In this document: positions 52,578 through 64,000 of the stretch, in pieces
How positions within the stretch are numbered: the first letter of the stretch is position 1
Layout of the letters: every line of letters starts with the position of its first letter
NCBI RefSeq assembly: GCF_033297395.1
Contig: NW_027041860.1
Coordinates: 167,342-231,341, forward strand
Reading direction: 5' to 3'
DNA length: 64,000 bases
Source of the DNA: Canariomyces notabilis
Taxonomy: Eukaryota > Ascomycota > Sordariomycetes > Sordariales > Chaetomiaceae
Program-made: the position numbers and the translations under genes
Notes under the pieces: generated by a model
Told to the model about the DNA's origin: nothing
Seen by the model: only the letters and a program-made list of their open reading frames with translations
The model's database searches: none

Positions 52578-54492
52578 ATGCTATCCAACATCGTCAAGTC
52601 CGTCACGATGCTACACACTCTCGTACACGCGCTCGTCGTTCTTGGGGCTGTCGTGGTCGATGCCGCGCCGGCGGCGTCGCCCTATGACTACATCGTGGTG
52701 GGCAGTGGGCCCGGTGGCGGCCCCTTAGCTGCCAACCTGGCAAGAGCCGGATACTCGACTCTCTTGATCGAGGCTGGTGGTGATGAGGGTGACAATCCCA
52801 CCTATGCAGACATCCCTAACTTCAATGAGGCGGCCAACGATGAATTGACCCGTTGGGATTTCTGGGTCAAGCACTCGGACGATCCGGCTCGAGATCTCAA
52901 GTTTGAACACACGACTTGGGACACTGGTGACGGGACCTTCTACGTCGGTCTCGAGCCACCAGAGGGAGCCAAGCTGCTGGGTATTCAGTATCCCCGTGCC
53001 TCGGTCCTGGGCGGGTGCGCCATGCACAACGCTGGTGTTTGCTCACTGCCCGCCGACGATGACTGGAACATCATCGTCAACAAGACGGGTGACACCAGCT
53101 GGTCAGCAGCAAACATGCGCAAGTACTTCAAAATAATTGAGAAGAACGATTACTTGCCCGCTGGAAATCCTGCTCATGGTTATGATGGTAAGCTGAGGAA
53201 TGCCATTCGTGACTTCGTTGACGGCTTTCTTACTGATGCTGGTGGTCTCAGGATGGCTGTCCACCTCGGTTGCTGATGCCTCCTGGGCCAAGAACAATAG
53301 CCTGCCGGCCACAAAGATTCTCAAGAAGATGGCCGAACTTACTGGCCAGGACCCCGAGAACGTCGCCAACCTCGTCAACAGTGACATTCTTGGCGAGTAT
53401 GAGAATGCAGATGAGATCACCTCCTTTTACAACATGGCCACCCACGCCTCAAAGGAGGGCAAACGCAGCAGTCCGAACAACTACATCCGCGCCACGCTTG
53501 CCGACCCGGCGAAATACCCTCTGACCGTCAAGCTGCATACTCTTGTAACGCGGGTGCTCTTTGACAACAGCACAACGCCCCGGGCCATCGGCGTCGAGGT
53601 GATGGAGGGCGAGTCACTGTACAAAGCAGACCCTAAACACGTCGATGGCACTAAGGGTCCTATCTCGCAGATCTTGGCTAACCGCGAAGTCATCATCTCG
53701 GGCGGCACTTTCAATTCGCCGCAGATCCTCAAGCTGAGCGGCATCGGTCCGGCGGCGGAACTCACAAAGTTCAACATCCCAGTCATCAAGGACCTTCCGG
53801 GTGTGGGCGAACGGCTTGGCGACAATTATGAAGGCTCTCTCCTTGCTTTGGGCCAGTCTCCCGTCGAGAGCGGACTCATCACTCTCCTTTTCCGGACGCC
53901 CTCGGCACCCACCAAGAAGCGCAACATCTACACCTGGTGCGGCGCCTTTTCCTTCGAGGGCTTCTGGCCCGGCTTCCCTACCAATTACGGCCCCAAACAA
54001 TACGAATGCGCCCTCGTCCACATGGCGCCCAAGTCACAAGCTGGTTCGGTGCGGCTGCTGTCTGCCGACCCGCAGGACGTGCCCGAGATCAACTTCCGCT
54101 TCTTCGAGCACGAGGGCGACAAGGACCTGCACGAACTAGTCGAGGCCGCCAACATTCTGCGTGAAGCGTGGCAGGCTGCCGGCGAGCCTGTTCTCCCCTT
54201 TGACGAGCTGCACCCTTGTCCCAAGGGAACCAACTGCACTGATGCTAGCCAGGCCGAGTACTTCAAGCTGCAGGCGTACTCGCACCATGCCACGTCGACG
54301 TGCGCCATTGGAGGTGATGATGACCCAATGGCTGTGCTTGACTCCAAGTTCCGTGTCAGGGGTGTTCAGGGGCTACGCGTCGTTGATGCGAGCGCGTTCC
54401 CCGTCGTCCCAGGTGCTTTCCCGAGCTGTCCGACAATGATGCTGAGCGCCAAGGCCTCAGAAGACATCATTGCGGATGCAAGAAAGGCATAG
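52578..54492 (+). CDS. Secreted GMC-family FAD oxidoreductase
   Basis: Extracellular flavoenzyme of the glucose-methanol-choline family (aryl-alcohol/choline-type oxidase or dehydrogenase). Two exons, 52578-53187 and 53252-54492, give 616 aa. A hydrophobic signal (MLHTLVHALVVLGAVVVDAA, residues 11-30) lies behind a second ATG at 52608 that has a better context; starting there gives 606 aa. The dinucleotide fold is YDYIVVGSGPGGGPLAANLA ending LLIEAGGD. The GMC signature is RASVLGGCAMHNAGV, the second signature GGTFNSPQILKLSGIGP. Catalytic His pair region: YSHHATSTCAIGGDDDP, then LRVVDASAFPVVPGAFPSCP. Many NxS/T sequons fit secretion. The substrate is unclear; close relatives supply H2O2 or electrons for lignocellulose attack, which would fit a genome with katG2 and a (broken) glucuronoyl esterase. 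Confidence 0.92.
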
Positions 54493-55082
54493 GCGGTGAA
54501 CCAAGGCGACGTGGGTTGTCTGGTCACTAATGGGGAGATGTCCTGTCCTTGAAGACGGTGGCGGGAAGGGCAACTTTGGAAGTGATACTGATGGAATAGT
54601 TCTAGAGTAACAAGACCAGCGAAGTCGAAGCCAGACACTTCCTTGTTCCATCCTTTCAGGTGTCTTTTTACTTGACATGCGCGGATTCTTTCCCAGCCCT
54701 CTGCTGGCTGTTTTTAAGTCTGTGGCCGAGAAGGAGCAGCCCTGATGTAGTAGTGCACCTGCCTTGGGTTAAGGTTCCTCCCTCCTTCTGCATGCCGAGC
54801 AGAGTAGAGACAACACGAGCGCCTTCCGCTTCGAGGGCTTCAACGACAGAAGTCCCGGCTTCACGCAGTCGGAGCGATCGAGTCAAATTATCACAAGCAG
54901 TTTCCGCAGAATCCCAGTGACGCGGCTCTCAGCGTTGACTGCACCATGATAGAAAGACAAACCAACATGGGCTAGGCATTGCAGTACAATTCTCCGCTAG
55001 GTCTAAACATCTAAGCCAAGCATCTTCTAGAATTCCGTCAGCACCTTCCTTAAACAAGCCCAGCGCTTCCACACCACTAACA
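54493..55082. other. Convergent intergenic region
   Basis: 3' flanks of the GMC gene and the hydrolase. No gene supported. Confidence 0.5.
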
Positions 55083-56583
55083 TCAGAGCTTCGCCTCCCC
55101 TTTCTCCCGTGGCTTAATTTCCTCCTTCCACCGTTCATCAATCATGATGACCTCCCTCCTCTCCCGCCCCTTCCTAGCCGCCTCAACAGCATTCCTCTGC
55201 GTCCTCCACCGTCCCACTTCCCTCTCCAAAAACCCCGCCATCGCCTCCGCGCACTCCCCAACCTTCTCCATAGCCACCAAGTGCCCACAATCAAGCACCA
55301 CCTCCTCAACCCTCCCCTTATCCACCCCGCCGCTTCCGCCAACCCCGGTCCCCGTGTTCTGCATCTTGGCCCGGCGCAGCTCGGGCGTGGATATGTCGGA
55401 CTGCCCGCCAAAGACGTATAGCACGCTGGGCCGCAGCTCGGGCAGCCGCCGGAACACGTGGAACGGTTCGGGCCGGTAAAACGGGTATCCGCGTGGGTTG
55501 ACGACGTCGTAGGCCGGGTCCATGTCCGGGACGGGGTAGGCGTCAGGACGACGGTAGGTCGGGCGCAGGTAGGTGAAGAGCTCTTGGTGTTTGGTCGTTG
55601 TCAGCGTGACGGGCTTGTCCTCCTTTCTAGTTCCAAGTTCGGCCTGTCCCTTGCTGTTGATGTTGGCGAGGGAGGCAGAGGAGAGGGAGGGGTACAGCTC
55701 GGTCGGCAACTCGCGCAGGCCGTGCTCGATCCACAGGTCCAGCACGCGCGGGTCCCAGGCCTGGTAGAACTTGGACTGGGCGAACTTGGCCGCTGCCGCG
55801 GCGCGTGACTCCCAGATGTCGCGCCGGCTGGTGGAGGCGACCGCGGGCCCGATGCCACTGTTGACGAAGCCCATTACGGGATCGAGCAGGATGACGCTGT
55901 GGAAGAGCCGCGGGTGCATGAGGGCTACGGCGGAGCTGTGAAGGTTTTGGTGTGAGTGACGGCTGGTTGAAGGTGTTGCTTTACTGTTTGTAGGAGGTGG
56001 AAAAGGGGAAATGGGTTTACATTTGCGCTCCGCCCATGCTGTGGCCGATCCCGACCAGCGGGTGCGGCATCTCATCTCGCTTGAGGTTGATGAGATTCAT
56101 CATGTCACGAGCATGGTCGAACCAGCTTGCTGCCAAGTATCAGTTGTCGGATCAGCGGATGGGGTCACTGCTGGGTTTCTCAACAGGTCTCTTACGATCG
56201 TCTCCTAGTATCTTCTCGTTCAAAACGCCCGACTGCCCTTGATTCCACATATCCGCGATCCAAATAGACCGGATACGTGTCCCGCTCTGGGCCAGCCTCC
56301 TGTGAAGGTCATCCCAAAGAGGTTCATACAGCTCCTGCAACCAAGTTAGCACCGCACATCGAGATTTGAGTGTGAGAGGGCCGCCGCGTGCCTTTGGAAA
56401 GCCGTTGGCATGAGCTGCAATGAGTGTGACGTCGCCTGGCTGAGGGTTGGGGTTGTCTATGGGGATGTACTGCTTCACCGCGAGCCTCGGCCTGTCATCA
56501 TCGCCATTGGCAGTCGCCGCAACGTACTCTCTTGTGTAGTGGCAGTCGACAATGTGCTGCACCACGCGGTAAGATTGCGGCAT
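55083..56583 (-). CDS. Alpha/beta-hydrolase fold protein (large, lid-containing)
   Basis: Four exons: 56583-56392, 56334-56196, 56129-56021, 55935-55083, giving 430 aa. Early family text is LIAAHANGFPKELYEPLWDD, with AHANGFPK serving the oxyanion hole, then IWIADMWNQGQSG. The nucleophile elbow is LVGIGHSMGGAQ (Ser near 142). The probable His is in LDCGHLVAMEKVGECAEAM and the acid in VFGGQSDISTP. A long insertion between elbow and acid forms a cap. The first intron starts with GC (AAG|GCACGC at 56391) and ends GCAG; no GT donor is available nearby. It is similar in style to peroxisomal/toxin-cluster hydrolases of plant pathogens, but no product can be inferred. The last residues are charged, with no clear PTS1. 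Confidence 0.82.
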
Positions 56584-57127
56584 TTTGGCTGGCCGCTGAA
56601 GGTTTGCGTCGTGACCAGAGTCAGAGAAAGGGGCAAAGGTACGTCGTGAATCGTGATGGGGCGCACTGGCCTTAAGCTAAATTGCCGGCGGCCCTGCAGG
56701 CGGGATGCGGGGCTTTGCCGCGGTTGTCGTTTCCCCCCCTGGCCCCTGGACGCCTGCTTGGCTGGACCCGGACAGCTGCCTCGGCTCCTACCCCGGCCCC
56801 ACAACTACTTTCGTGAAGTTAAGAACATGCCGATGCCCATGCCGACGCAAACAAATTTGTTGATGCAAAAAGCCACTATTCCTACAAAGAGCCATCATAC
56901 ATTAACGGGCAATTGCCAGCATGAATTCGCAGCAGACACTCCCCCGGACCTGGCCCCATCAAATGCAAGCCGAGAAGCACAGCCAGAACCAAACTCACAA
57001 AACGCCGGGTATCCCAACTTCCCAAGGTAGCGACAGTCCGCAACCGCCAACATTGACTTCATTTTGCACGCCGTATCCTCCAGCCGTTCGGCGCCTTGTC
57101 CCGTCAACATGCCCCTTACAAAAAAAC
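56584..57127. other. Intergenic, no gene seen
   Basis: Hydrolase promoter and 3' flank of the membrane protein gene at 57128. Confidence 0.5.
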
Positions 57128-58704
57128 TCACACAGCTCGCTCAACATCGAGCCCCTGAGGGTCCTGACCGGGGTGGCGATTTGATTCCACATTAGACTCA
57201 TACTCGACCAACACCTCCTCAATCTGGATGATCTTCCCTGGCGGCGGATCGAGGCTCGCCACGCTAGTGCGCGGGGACCGCGTGATATAGGAAGCACTCC
57301 TGCTAGTGCTCCTGCTGAACGTCGCGCCAAAGCCGCTGAAGCGACTTAACCCGCTGAGCGTGCGAAGCGGTCTGTCGGCCAACGTCTCCTTGTTCCCGGG
57401 CAACCAGCTACGGGAGCTGCGGTTGCGGGAGTGGCCGCGACCGGCGCTGGTGATAACCGTACTGCTGCGAGCTGTCCCTTGGAGGTTTTCAGTGCCTGCG
57501 ACAAGGCTGATGTCCGTGTGGTAGAACTCGGCAGGGCCCCGAGGCGGGCCGGACACCCGGAGAAGGGCCCTGAGAATAGGGATCGAGGCAGCCATGATGG
57601 TGATGGCGCTTTCCGCGCTCCCAAGGATAACAAGCTCGTTGGTGGCCTCTGTGAAGGTGGAGTCGGAGATGGAGGGCAGCCGCGTAAACTTGATAATCGA
57701 CGTGATGCCAGCGCTGAGAAACCAGGGTTAGTATGTCGGACACGACCTCCCATTGAACTCATCAAAGGCAGACTCCTTACAAGATACCCATGCTCATTGC
57801 TATGAGCACGCCAAACTTTTCTTTCTTGTTCATGGTAAGAGCCCAGATTATTTTCCATGGCACAAGAGCTAATACAATGTCCAAAGCCCCGGAATAAACT
57901 ATTCCGTCATCAGCAACATGTTCCGGTCTGTTGGAGTGCTAACTTCACTTACTCGCCGTGAAAGTGTTGTATCGAATTTGTATCTCCTTTGGCCAGCAAG
58001 ATCCCTCTAGACTCGGGCGCCAAATCTTCTCGATCGGCGTGCATTGTCCCCATGTGATACCAATGGCTGCACCTAGTGAGCCATTCACTGTGACGATGAT
58101 GAACCAGACGGCCACCTTGGTCCAGTCTGAGGATATGCGCAAGATTGTGATAGCAAAGGAAGTTTTGCTCCATAAAGCAGCGAGAATGGAGAAGGTTCCA
58201 GCCAGATTAGTATAGAGGAGATACATGTGGAGGTTATCAAAATTGAATTCGGACAGTGGCCGCCCAAACCCCAAAGTTATGCTCGCGGAAACGAAGGCTC
58301 CCGAGACAGCAAGAGAGAGCTGAGGAGAAGAAGGTATTAGGTTAAAGGTCGAGTGAACAGACGTCGAGATGCCGACCCTGCATGCGATCACTCACCCATG
58401 AAGCTATCAACACATAGTCATCCCACCACAAGCCGCGATGCCTCAAGAACTTGCAATACACCCGCAGTGCAAGGAATACGGCTGACAGTGCCGTCAAAAG
58501 CCAGATGGTAAAGTTGATGTGAGGGCCAAGATTCATTGTTGATATTGTTGGTGACAAGCTGACAACGGTGTTGGAGTTCGTTGTGTTTGTTGCCACGGCG
58601 TCAACCGTGCTGCTCTCGAGGCTGGTTCCATTCGGCCAAGGTGACGGAGAGCTAAGCGCCGATATCGACGAGGATGCGGTCGTCGAGGCGTCGATGCCTG
58701 ACAT
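57128..58704 (-). CDS. Rhodopsin-like integral membrane protein (PTH11-related family), second copy
   Basis: Four exons: 58704-58396, 58319-57953, 57898-57781, 57713-57128, giving 459 aa. A Ser/Thr-rich N-terminus (about 60 residues with NGT, NTT sequons) precedes the first helix NFTIWLLTALSAVFLALRVY. Family blocks are CKFLRHRGLWWDDYVLIASW, LWSKTSFAITILRISSDWTK, CTPIEKIWRPSLEGSCWPKE (loop Cys and Trp), YSGALDIVLALVPWKIIW and SAESAITIMAASIPILRALL. The C-terminal cytoplasmic tail of about 140 residues is Ser/Arg-rich, with many possible phosphorylation sites. The N-terminal extension and long tail differ from the copy at 41332. Putative sensor of unknown ligand. Confidence 0.87.
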
Positions 58705-60046
58705 GGGAAGCAAGGGCAAACTAGCGGCCTTTAACCTTCTTCTTGAACAACGACGGCGACAACACGACGGGATGCCCCCTTAATTGTAATGGCATTGGCA
58801 ACTGCAAGTAATGCGGGCCTTGGGAAGGAAAGCAAGTCTAGACCCCAGGCCGACAAGACGGGAAGGCTGTCAAGATAACGGATGAGCCGTCGAGCCATGG
58901 GTTCCCCGGACTTGCTCGCGGGCCAAGTCGGATAGCGAGCCGAGGACAGGACTGAAAACGAGACGAATGGCGGCGATCCCGCTGTAGGAACCCGGCGATC
59001 GTCTCGACATAGCTCAATTAGAAGAGAAAGGTATGACCGTGCTCTTGACGAATAGGACGAATGGGGGCATGATATCTGATATGAGCTTGACAGCTTGACA
59101 GCTTGTCCGAGACTTGAGTATGAGCCCATGCTGCGTTCAGAGGACGACAAGACTTCCACTCTTCCAGGATGCTGCGGCCCGAGCCACGAATCGCCAAAAA
59201 CAAAGCTTCAAAAGGGCCTGCGTACCGCCAACCATCATAATGGAGACTCGGCACCCTTGGGAAGACGCAATGCTGTGAGTGTGCGCAACGCACGGGGCAA
59301 GAATATGCCGTCTCAGAGCTCGGACATCTCGTTTTACAATGCCCTCGAGATCCTGGAATTCCCCGCCCCCCGGATTGACGATCAATCGCAACGCAGCTTG
59401 GTCGTTCAACGACAGGGCCTCATTGCAACGGCAGTCGCACCAATCGCCAAGCTCCTGTCCCTGTTCATCGAAAGCTTAATTAGGTGGCCTTGAAGAAGTG
59501 TAGTTGGTTTGTGTGTGTTAATCTTCGGAGTTCGGATGAAGATGCAAGCTCCCCATACCCGAAATGGAGGATTGCAACTCCTTCGTACATACGCCATGTT
59601 GAAAGTTCACCGGTCCAGGACTCCAGGTGATTGCGACACTTTGCTCGGACTTGCCCGTCGCATAGAGCAGGTACGGATGCCGGCCTTGAGTCCAGTCCGC
59701 AGTCGGTAGATTACCTCACTCCATGAATTTGGACATGGGATAAGGTCTTGCATCAAAGGCGCTAGCAATGGGCGGAAAGAGCGCCCAGTCCTAGCGGCAG
59801 GCATCAATAGGTACCTGATACAAATCGGACGCTCTCGGGCTCTGTTCCTTCCTGTACTAGGCACCTTACGTATCCGCTCCCCCTGAGCGGTCCTACTCGC
59901 TCGGGTGCAGTAACCAACCCCTTTCGGACTTCAGAGGTCATCCCCAACAGTGCTCAAAAAGGCTTTTTGAAAAGGGAAAAAAAAGGAAGAAAAGAAGAAA
60001 GGAATGGGGGGGGGGATTTCTTCCAACAAATGAATAAGCAATCAAG
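58705..60046. other. Intergenic, no gene seen
   Basis: ORFs of 60-140 codons on both strands lack motifs. A purine-rich run (AAAGGGAAAAAAAAGGAAG to GGGGGGGGG) is at 59970-60018. Confidence 0.45.
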
Positions 60047-61062
60047 TCATCCTCGCTCTCCCACGGTAAAAAAGCCCTCGACTCCCTCTTCCAGCGAGAA
60101 GCCGCCCTTAAACACGCCCGACATGGCCTCCACCATGTCCGGGGCTACCTCATTATGCCACAGACACTGCCCGTGTTCCCCCAGCCAGAAAATCTTGACC
60201 ATCTGCTTCCTGATGGCCTCCTCATCGACAACACACACTCCCAACCGTACACGATTCGACGCCCTCACGAGCTCGCTCTCATGACCGCTCTCCTGATCCT
60301 CGACACGATACACGTCGTAATCCTCCTCGACGCTCGCCCTGTACGGATCGCACAGCGACGGGATCCGCCGCACGAGGCGCGCCACAATCTCGCTCCGCTC
60401 CGAGCCAAAGTCATACCGCGCCGCGTTGTCCAGAACCCACTCGGGGCCCATGGCCAAGTCACCCCCGGCGCCCGAGGCGCGGAGCAGCTCGTCGTACTGT
60501 CTCTGGAGCGCCGGGTCGTAGCACGTGCGCAACCAGACGAAGTTGTAGCACGGAGGGGCAGCGTACGCGCTGATGATCCGCTCTTGGGCGGTCTGGTGGG
60601 GGCGGAGTACCCGCGCGACGTTCTCGGGCGTGAGGGTGGGAATTTGAGGATGGACTTGGCCGCCCCACTGGTGCCATGGCTATAGGAGACGGGTTTGTAC
60701 CGGTTGGCGCTGTACATACCTAAGGTCCACGGGTAGGGCACCAATTGGTGTCATCCATGGGGGGGAAATTAAGGTACTTACAAAGCGTTCCCGCTCCGAG
60801 AGGCTGAGGTACTTTTGGACAAGGTTGTTCCACTGCTGTTCGTCCTCCTCGGGCGGCAGAGAGTAGTCCCAGTGATCCTACAATACGCTAGCGTGAGCGA
60901 CCGGAGTCAGGCGTTGAGACAGGCATATAGGTGACAGTGCGGCGCGGTAGCATCAAGACTATGGATGGGTACTATTAGAAGGGTACTTCGTACCAGCGCG
61001 AATAAGTCGAAGGGGATGGCACCATATTCGGCGTCTGGAGGTAGTGACCCTGGGGCCGTCAT
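60047..61062 (-). CDS. Conserved hypothetical protein
   Basis: Three exons: 61062-60994, 60877-60782, 60679-60047, giving 265 aa; introns of 116 and 102 nt are longer than average. The joined text reads IPFDLFALDHWDYSLPPEED and ERERFPWHQWGGQVHPQIPT. Later come SAYAAPPCYNFVWLRTCYDP, DDYDVYRV-type acidic sequence and FWLGEHGQCLWHNEVAPDM. It is rich in Trp and acidic residues, with no signal peptide and no membrane helix. I do not recognise a named family, but smooth splicing into one frame supports a real gene. The function is unknown. Confidence 0.68.
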
Positions 61063-61868
61063 TTTCTGATTGAGTGCCGAGAAAACCCTCTTGGTCGTGG
61101 GGGAAGGTTGTCTGACGATTCGTGGTTCTACTTGCCGGAGTCCACGAAAAAGTACAACGCAGAGACAAAATGAAGGGGTTGGAGAAATATTATGTTCAAT
61201 GTCCACTTGCGTCCTGTGTCCCTAGGCAGTCACTCCAGTCAGTTTATGCTCCCATGGAACCACACTTACGGCACAGCAAGTTGCCTTTGAGGGCAATGGT
61301 GCCAAGTCGACTTCTGTTCCGTGATTGGCTAAGTTGACAAACGTCAGTACTCAGTGAATACTACCACCCTGAGCTCTTGCCTTGGGCACCTGAGTGGAAA
61401 GCTACCACCGATCCACAGCATAGCGAATACCCCTGACTGTACGTTTGCCCTGTACTGACAGTGGGAGCCGCCAGTCATTGTCGTTATCTTCAAGTTATCA
61501 CGACCGAGGACAAGAAGCATCCGTCCCTTCTTGAATCTCAGTTCCAGAGCCTTGAGCACTGTGAGAGTCATCTCTCAGTCATGGTGGTTTGTGTGGTTTC
61601 ACACACGTAAGTTCGTTGACAATCGAGGCTAACAGAAGTTTCAGAACACATATCCAACCCAGAGAGAGAGATAGCCTCCCACCAGCTTCAGCAAGAATGC
61701 ATGACAGGAATGACAAGAAGGTTAAGGCCGCAATGGCTCGAACCGCAAGACCTGGCTTATTGGAAGCCCGGGAAGACATTCTCGAGATGAGAGTTTGACA
61801 TGAAGAAAGTAAACAAAGTCCTCGGTGTCCAAATAAGATCCGCGCCTTCACTCCGTCTTGGGAGAGGC
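61063..61868. other. Intergenic, no gene seen
   Basis: Promoter of the preceding minus-strand gene and 3' flank of the next. Confidence 0.5.
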
Positions 61869-62479
61869 TCAGGCAGGAGCTTGCCCAAGGTCCTTGATGT
61901 GCTCCTCAGTCAGGCCATCAACTAATTTGAGCTTCATAAGGATCCCGACGACCTTGAGACCGTCATCTCTCATTTTGGCGATATCAGCCTGATCGGTGCG
62001 GGGCTTTTCAGCCTTTTCTTCGACAGGAAGCGACTCATACAGCTCGTTTGCACAATTGAATTCCTTTTCGGAAACGGCATAGGGCGGAGTTTTCCACATA
62101 AGCCAGAGCTGGGCGCGGGCAGCTCGCACTTGGGCCCTGAAGCGCGGCAGCCCGCGCTCGCTGGGCATGTCTTCCAACTTGCTAGCCTTGGCCAATGCTT
62201 CGGTCAGCTCGCGACGCCACCATTCGACTGTCGGCTCCTCTGCGCGCTCTTTGTCTGGTTATGCATAGTATAGGTTAGTTTCAACTTCAATTGGATATCA
62301 ATATCGCCAACTTGAAGGAACAAGTTGTGACCTGGAATTGTGACTTTGCCAGGTTAACCCCGTGCTATCTTACCTCTTCGTTCGTACATGTAGACGTTCC
62401 CACTGGCATTGTCCGTTGGCTCTTTGGAGTTTGGCTCTTTGGGGTTCGAATCCTTTTTCAGTTTTCTGAAAAGCGACAT
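61869..62479 (-). CDS. Small conserved hypothetical protein
   Basis: Two exons, 62479-62374 and 62254-61869, with a 119-nt intron (GTAAGA donor, CCAG acceptor), give 163 aa. It begins MSLFRKLKKDSNPKEPNSKE, basic and Lys/Pro-rich, and continues ASGNVYMYERRDKERAEEPT VEWWRRELTEALAK. Then come PRFRAQVRAARAQLWLMWKT and a helical acidic C-terminus. No signal, membrane segment or enzyme motif. The -3 A (CCACCATGT) supports the start. Family not recognised; the WWRREL block looks conserved. Confidence 0.62.
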
Positions 62480-63720
62480 GGTGGTGTGGATTAGACCGGG
62501 TTCAATGAGCAAGGTGCTGTCTGGTGTCTATGGCGAGTTTGAGGCGGCTGATATGAAGAGAGAGAACAGCTGAATAATGGCTGTGTGTCGGACCTTCGGT
62601 GCGTTTTTAAAGCCTCGCTCTTTCACAGTGAGAGATAAGAGCTAATCGCGGTGTACTTGTAGTTGCCACACTATACCGCAGTTAATGGTGTCTTATCACA
62701 CCGGCCGCTGGAGAAGATGAGGGTGTGGGTGGCCCAAGGTTGGTAGGAAGTCGACGGAGACAGCTACACCGTCTTGCCTGCCGGTCTGTTAGCGTGTTTC
62801 TTTGAGAAATGGATGGTATACAATTCCTCCTTCAAACAATCACTTCCGGGAAATTATGGAATAGTCTCTCGCGTAAGTTCGAGTGTAGCCTTACCATGCT
62901 CTTGCTACCTCGAAGGCTGCATAGGGACCATGAATCCGTCGTACCTGCAACTGCGAGAAGGACCGCGGACCCTAGCTCGGCTCACGAGTCTCGCGCTAGC
63001 AGGAATATGGAATCCGCTTGTAGTCAAGCCGCACGGTGAACAATGGGTCTTCAGCTGTTTCCTTGTCCAAAGGGCCGAGCAAGGGGCAAGAACCTGGGTC
63101 TGCTCAACAGCCCACCCCCCATCTTGAGGAACATTCGCTGAGTTCCTGGGTTCAAATTTAGCCTCGTTGCAGGTACACATACCTCAGGTGTGGAGACTCA
63201 GGCGGATAGACCGAGCTGAACATCGTCTTCTCACCGCTTACCTTGATTTGGATACCCATCCCGTTGTGGCGTCGGTGTGTACTAGGCACACCATCGGCGA
63301 CCCTTGCGTCCTTGGAAATTGGAATAACGAAAGTTGGGCCATTTCGGGGTCTATGGAGCCCGTGGCCTCCATGGAATCGAATGCCGCCGGCCGGTTTACC
63401 GAAGCTCGCTTTCAGACTCATTGAATTAACGGGCAACATTCCGCAACCCTTTCCCGTCAATTCCTCAGCAATGAGCACGGAGCGGAAGGATCTAGGGACT
63501 TACACACCTGGGAAGGTAGCAATGAGGTGAGTTCAGGTTCATCCATGAATTCCATTTCATGTTCAAGGAATGTTAATGTGGTTTTCACTGCAGCTTACTC
63601 GGATGGAGACAACTGGTAGCTGCCCCTGTGATTTTATGACTCCCCGCCAAGTTCCAACGCGTCATGATCATGGCCTCAGCTGCTCAGCAACGTAAAGCTG
63701 AGGTGCGTTAAGGCTCTGCC
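62480..63720. other. Intergenic, no gene supported
   Basis: Open frames up to 117 codons (62774-63127 plus) start at non-conserved positions and show no motif. Confidence 0.45.
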
Positions 63721-64000
63721 TGGGGTTAGTGTTTTAGTGCTGTGGTTCCCAAACACTAAGAGAAAGTGGACCCTACTGGCTAGTAGGGACCTACTACTGT
63801 ACCTAACAAGCGGTTAGTTAATAAGCTAGCCCAATAGTTAGTTCAATCTTGAAGCCGAGAATAGGCCCAAAAACGCGTTTTCGAAGGTTTTCTTCGAATG
63901 CGTTCAATTCTGCAATATTTAGAGCCTTAGTCAGCCGCTCTTAGTCAGCCACCTATACAACGCGCCTACGTACAACGCCTATATAACAACACCCGCCTTA
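63721..64000. repeat. AT-rich repeat edge with inverted repeats, window end
   Basis: Base composition drops and short palindromes cluster: TTAGTGTTT (63726-63734) with AAACACTAA (63751-63759), and CCCTACT (63771-63777) with AGTAGGG (63782-63788). The remainder is rich in CTTAGTCAGCC and CCTATAT repeats (CTTAGTCAGCCGC, CTTAGTCAGCCACC at 63927-63955). It resembles the start of a decayed transposon that continues beyond the window. Confidence 0.4.

Noticed and set aside
57306..57805. Plus-strand ORFs over the second rhodopsin-like gene
   Set aside because: Antisense of its Ser/Arg-rich cytoplasmic tail; the minus-strand gene splices into a complete family member.
62774..63127. 117-codon plus-strand ORF near the window end
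   Set aside because: No conserved motif, no plausible leader, and its composition resembles non-coding flanks.
1..64000. CRISPR array or bacterial operon features
   Set aside because: No regularly spaced direct repeats with unique spacers. Genes are spliced and lack Shine-Dalgarno structure, so bacterial features do not apply.

Overview
The window looks like nuclear DNA from a filamentous ascomycete, most likely a sordariomycete. Almost every recognisable gene is split by 48-119 nt introns with GT(RN)GT donors, CTRAC-like branch sites and YAG acceptors. The gene families (Swc3, N-myristoyltransferase, secreted KatG, PTH11/rhodopsin-like membrane proteins, UstYa-type oxidases) are typical of that group. 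I placed exons by hand, keeping reading frame and family conservation, so single splice sites may be off. Genus is not asserted.

Region by region. 1-3.6 kb is almost gene-free. 3.6-15.7 kb is a housekeeping block: Swc3 (-), a membrane-anchored alpha/beta-hydrolase (+), a conserved membrane protein (-), a PGAP4-like glycosyltransferase (+), N-myristoyltransferase (+) and a second alpha/beta-hydrolase (-). 17.0-18.4 kb has a secreted protein of unknown function. 18.7-19.8 kb is a decayed DNA transposon with 54-nt terminal inverted repeats flanked by a 6-nt direct repeat. 22.7-29.1 kb holds a 112-aa orphan, a TDT/SLAC1-type transporter and an acidic coiled-coil protein. A 225-nt MITE-like element lies at 29.8-30.0 kb.

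30.5-40.5 kb is the most interesting part: an apparent ribosomally synthesised peptide (RiPP, dikaritin/ustiloxin-like) gene cluster. It contains an MFS transporter, three divergent UstYa-type (DUF3328) oxidases each with two HxxHC motifs, an O-methyltransferase and, between two of the oxidases, a small three-exon gene (34352-34783, minus). That gene encodes a signal peptide followed by three copies of a 19-residue unit separated by Lys-Arg sites. The DNA copies differ almost only at synonymous positions, which argues strongly that the peptide is real and selected. The likely logic is secretion of the precursor, Kex2 cleavage at KR, UstYa-mediated oxidative cyclisation of a Tyr/Trp-containing core, O-methylation and export. 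A rhodopsin-like membrane protein (41.3-42.8 kb) flanks the cluster.

43.6-45.3 kb is decaying DNA: a gene fragment and a glucuronoyl esterase pseudogene that has lost its catalytic-serine segment. 46.7-54.5 kb has an extracellular catalase-peroxidase, two GFA-family genes in tight tandem, and a secreted GMC flavin oxidoreductase. 55.0-62.5 kb has an alpha/beta-hydrolase, a second rhodopsin-like membrane protein and two conserved hypotheticals. The last 280 nt look like the edge of an AT-rich repeat.
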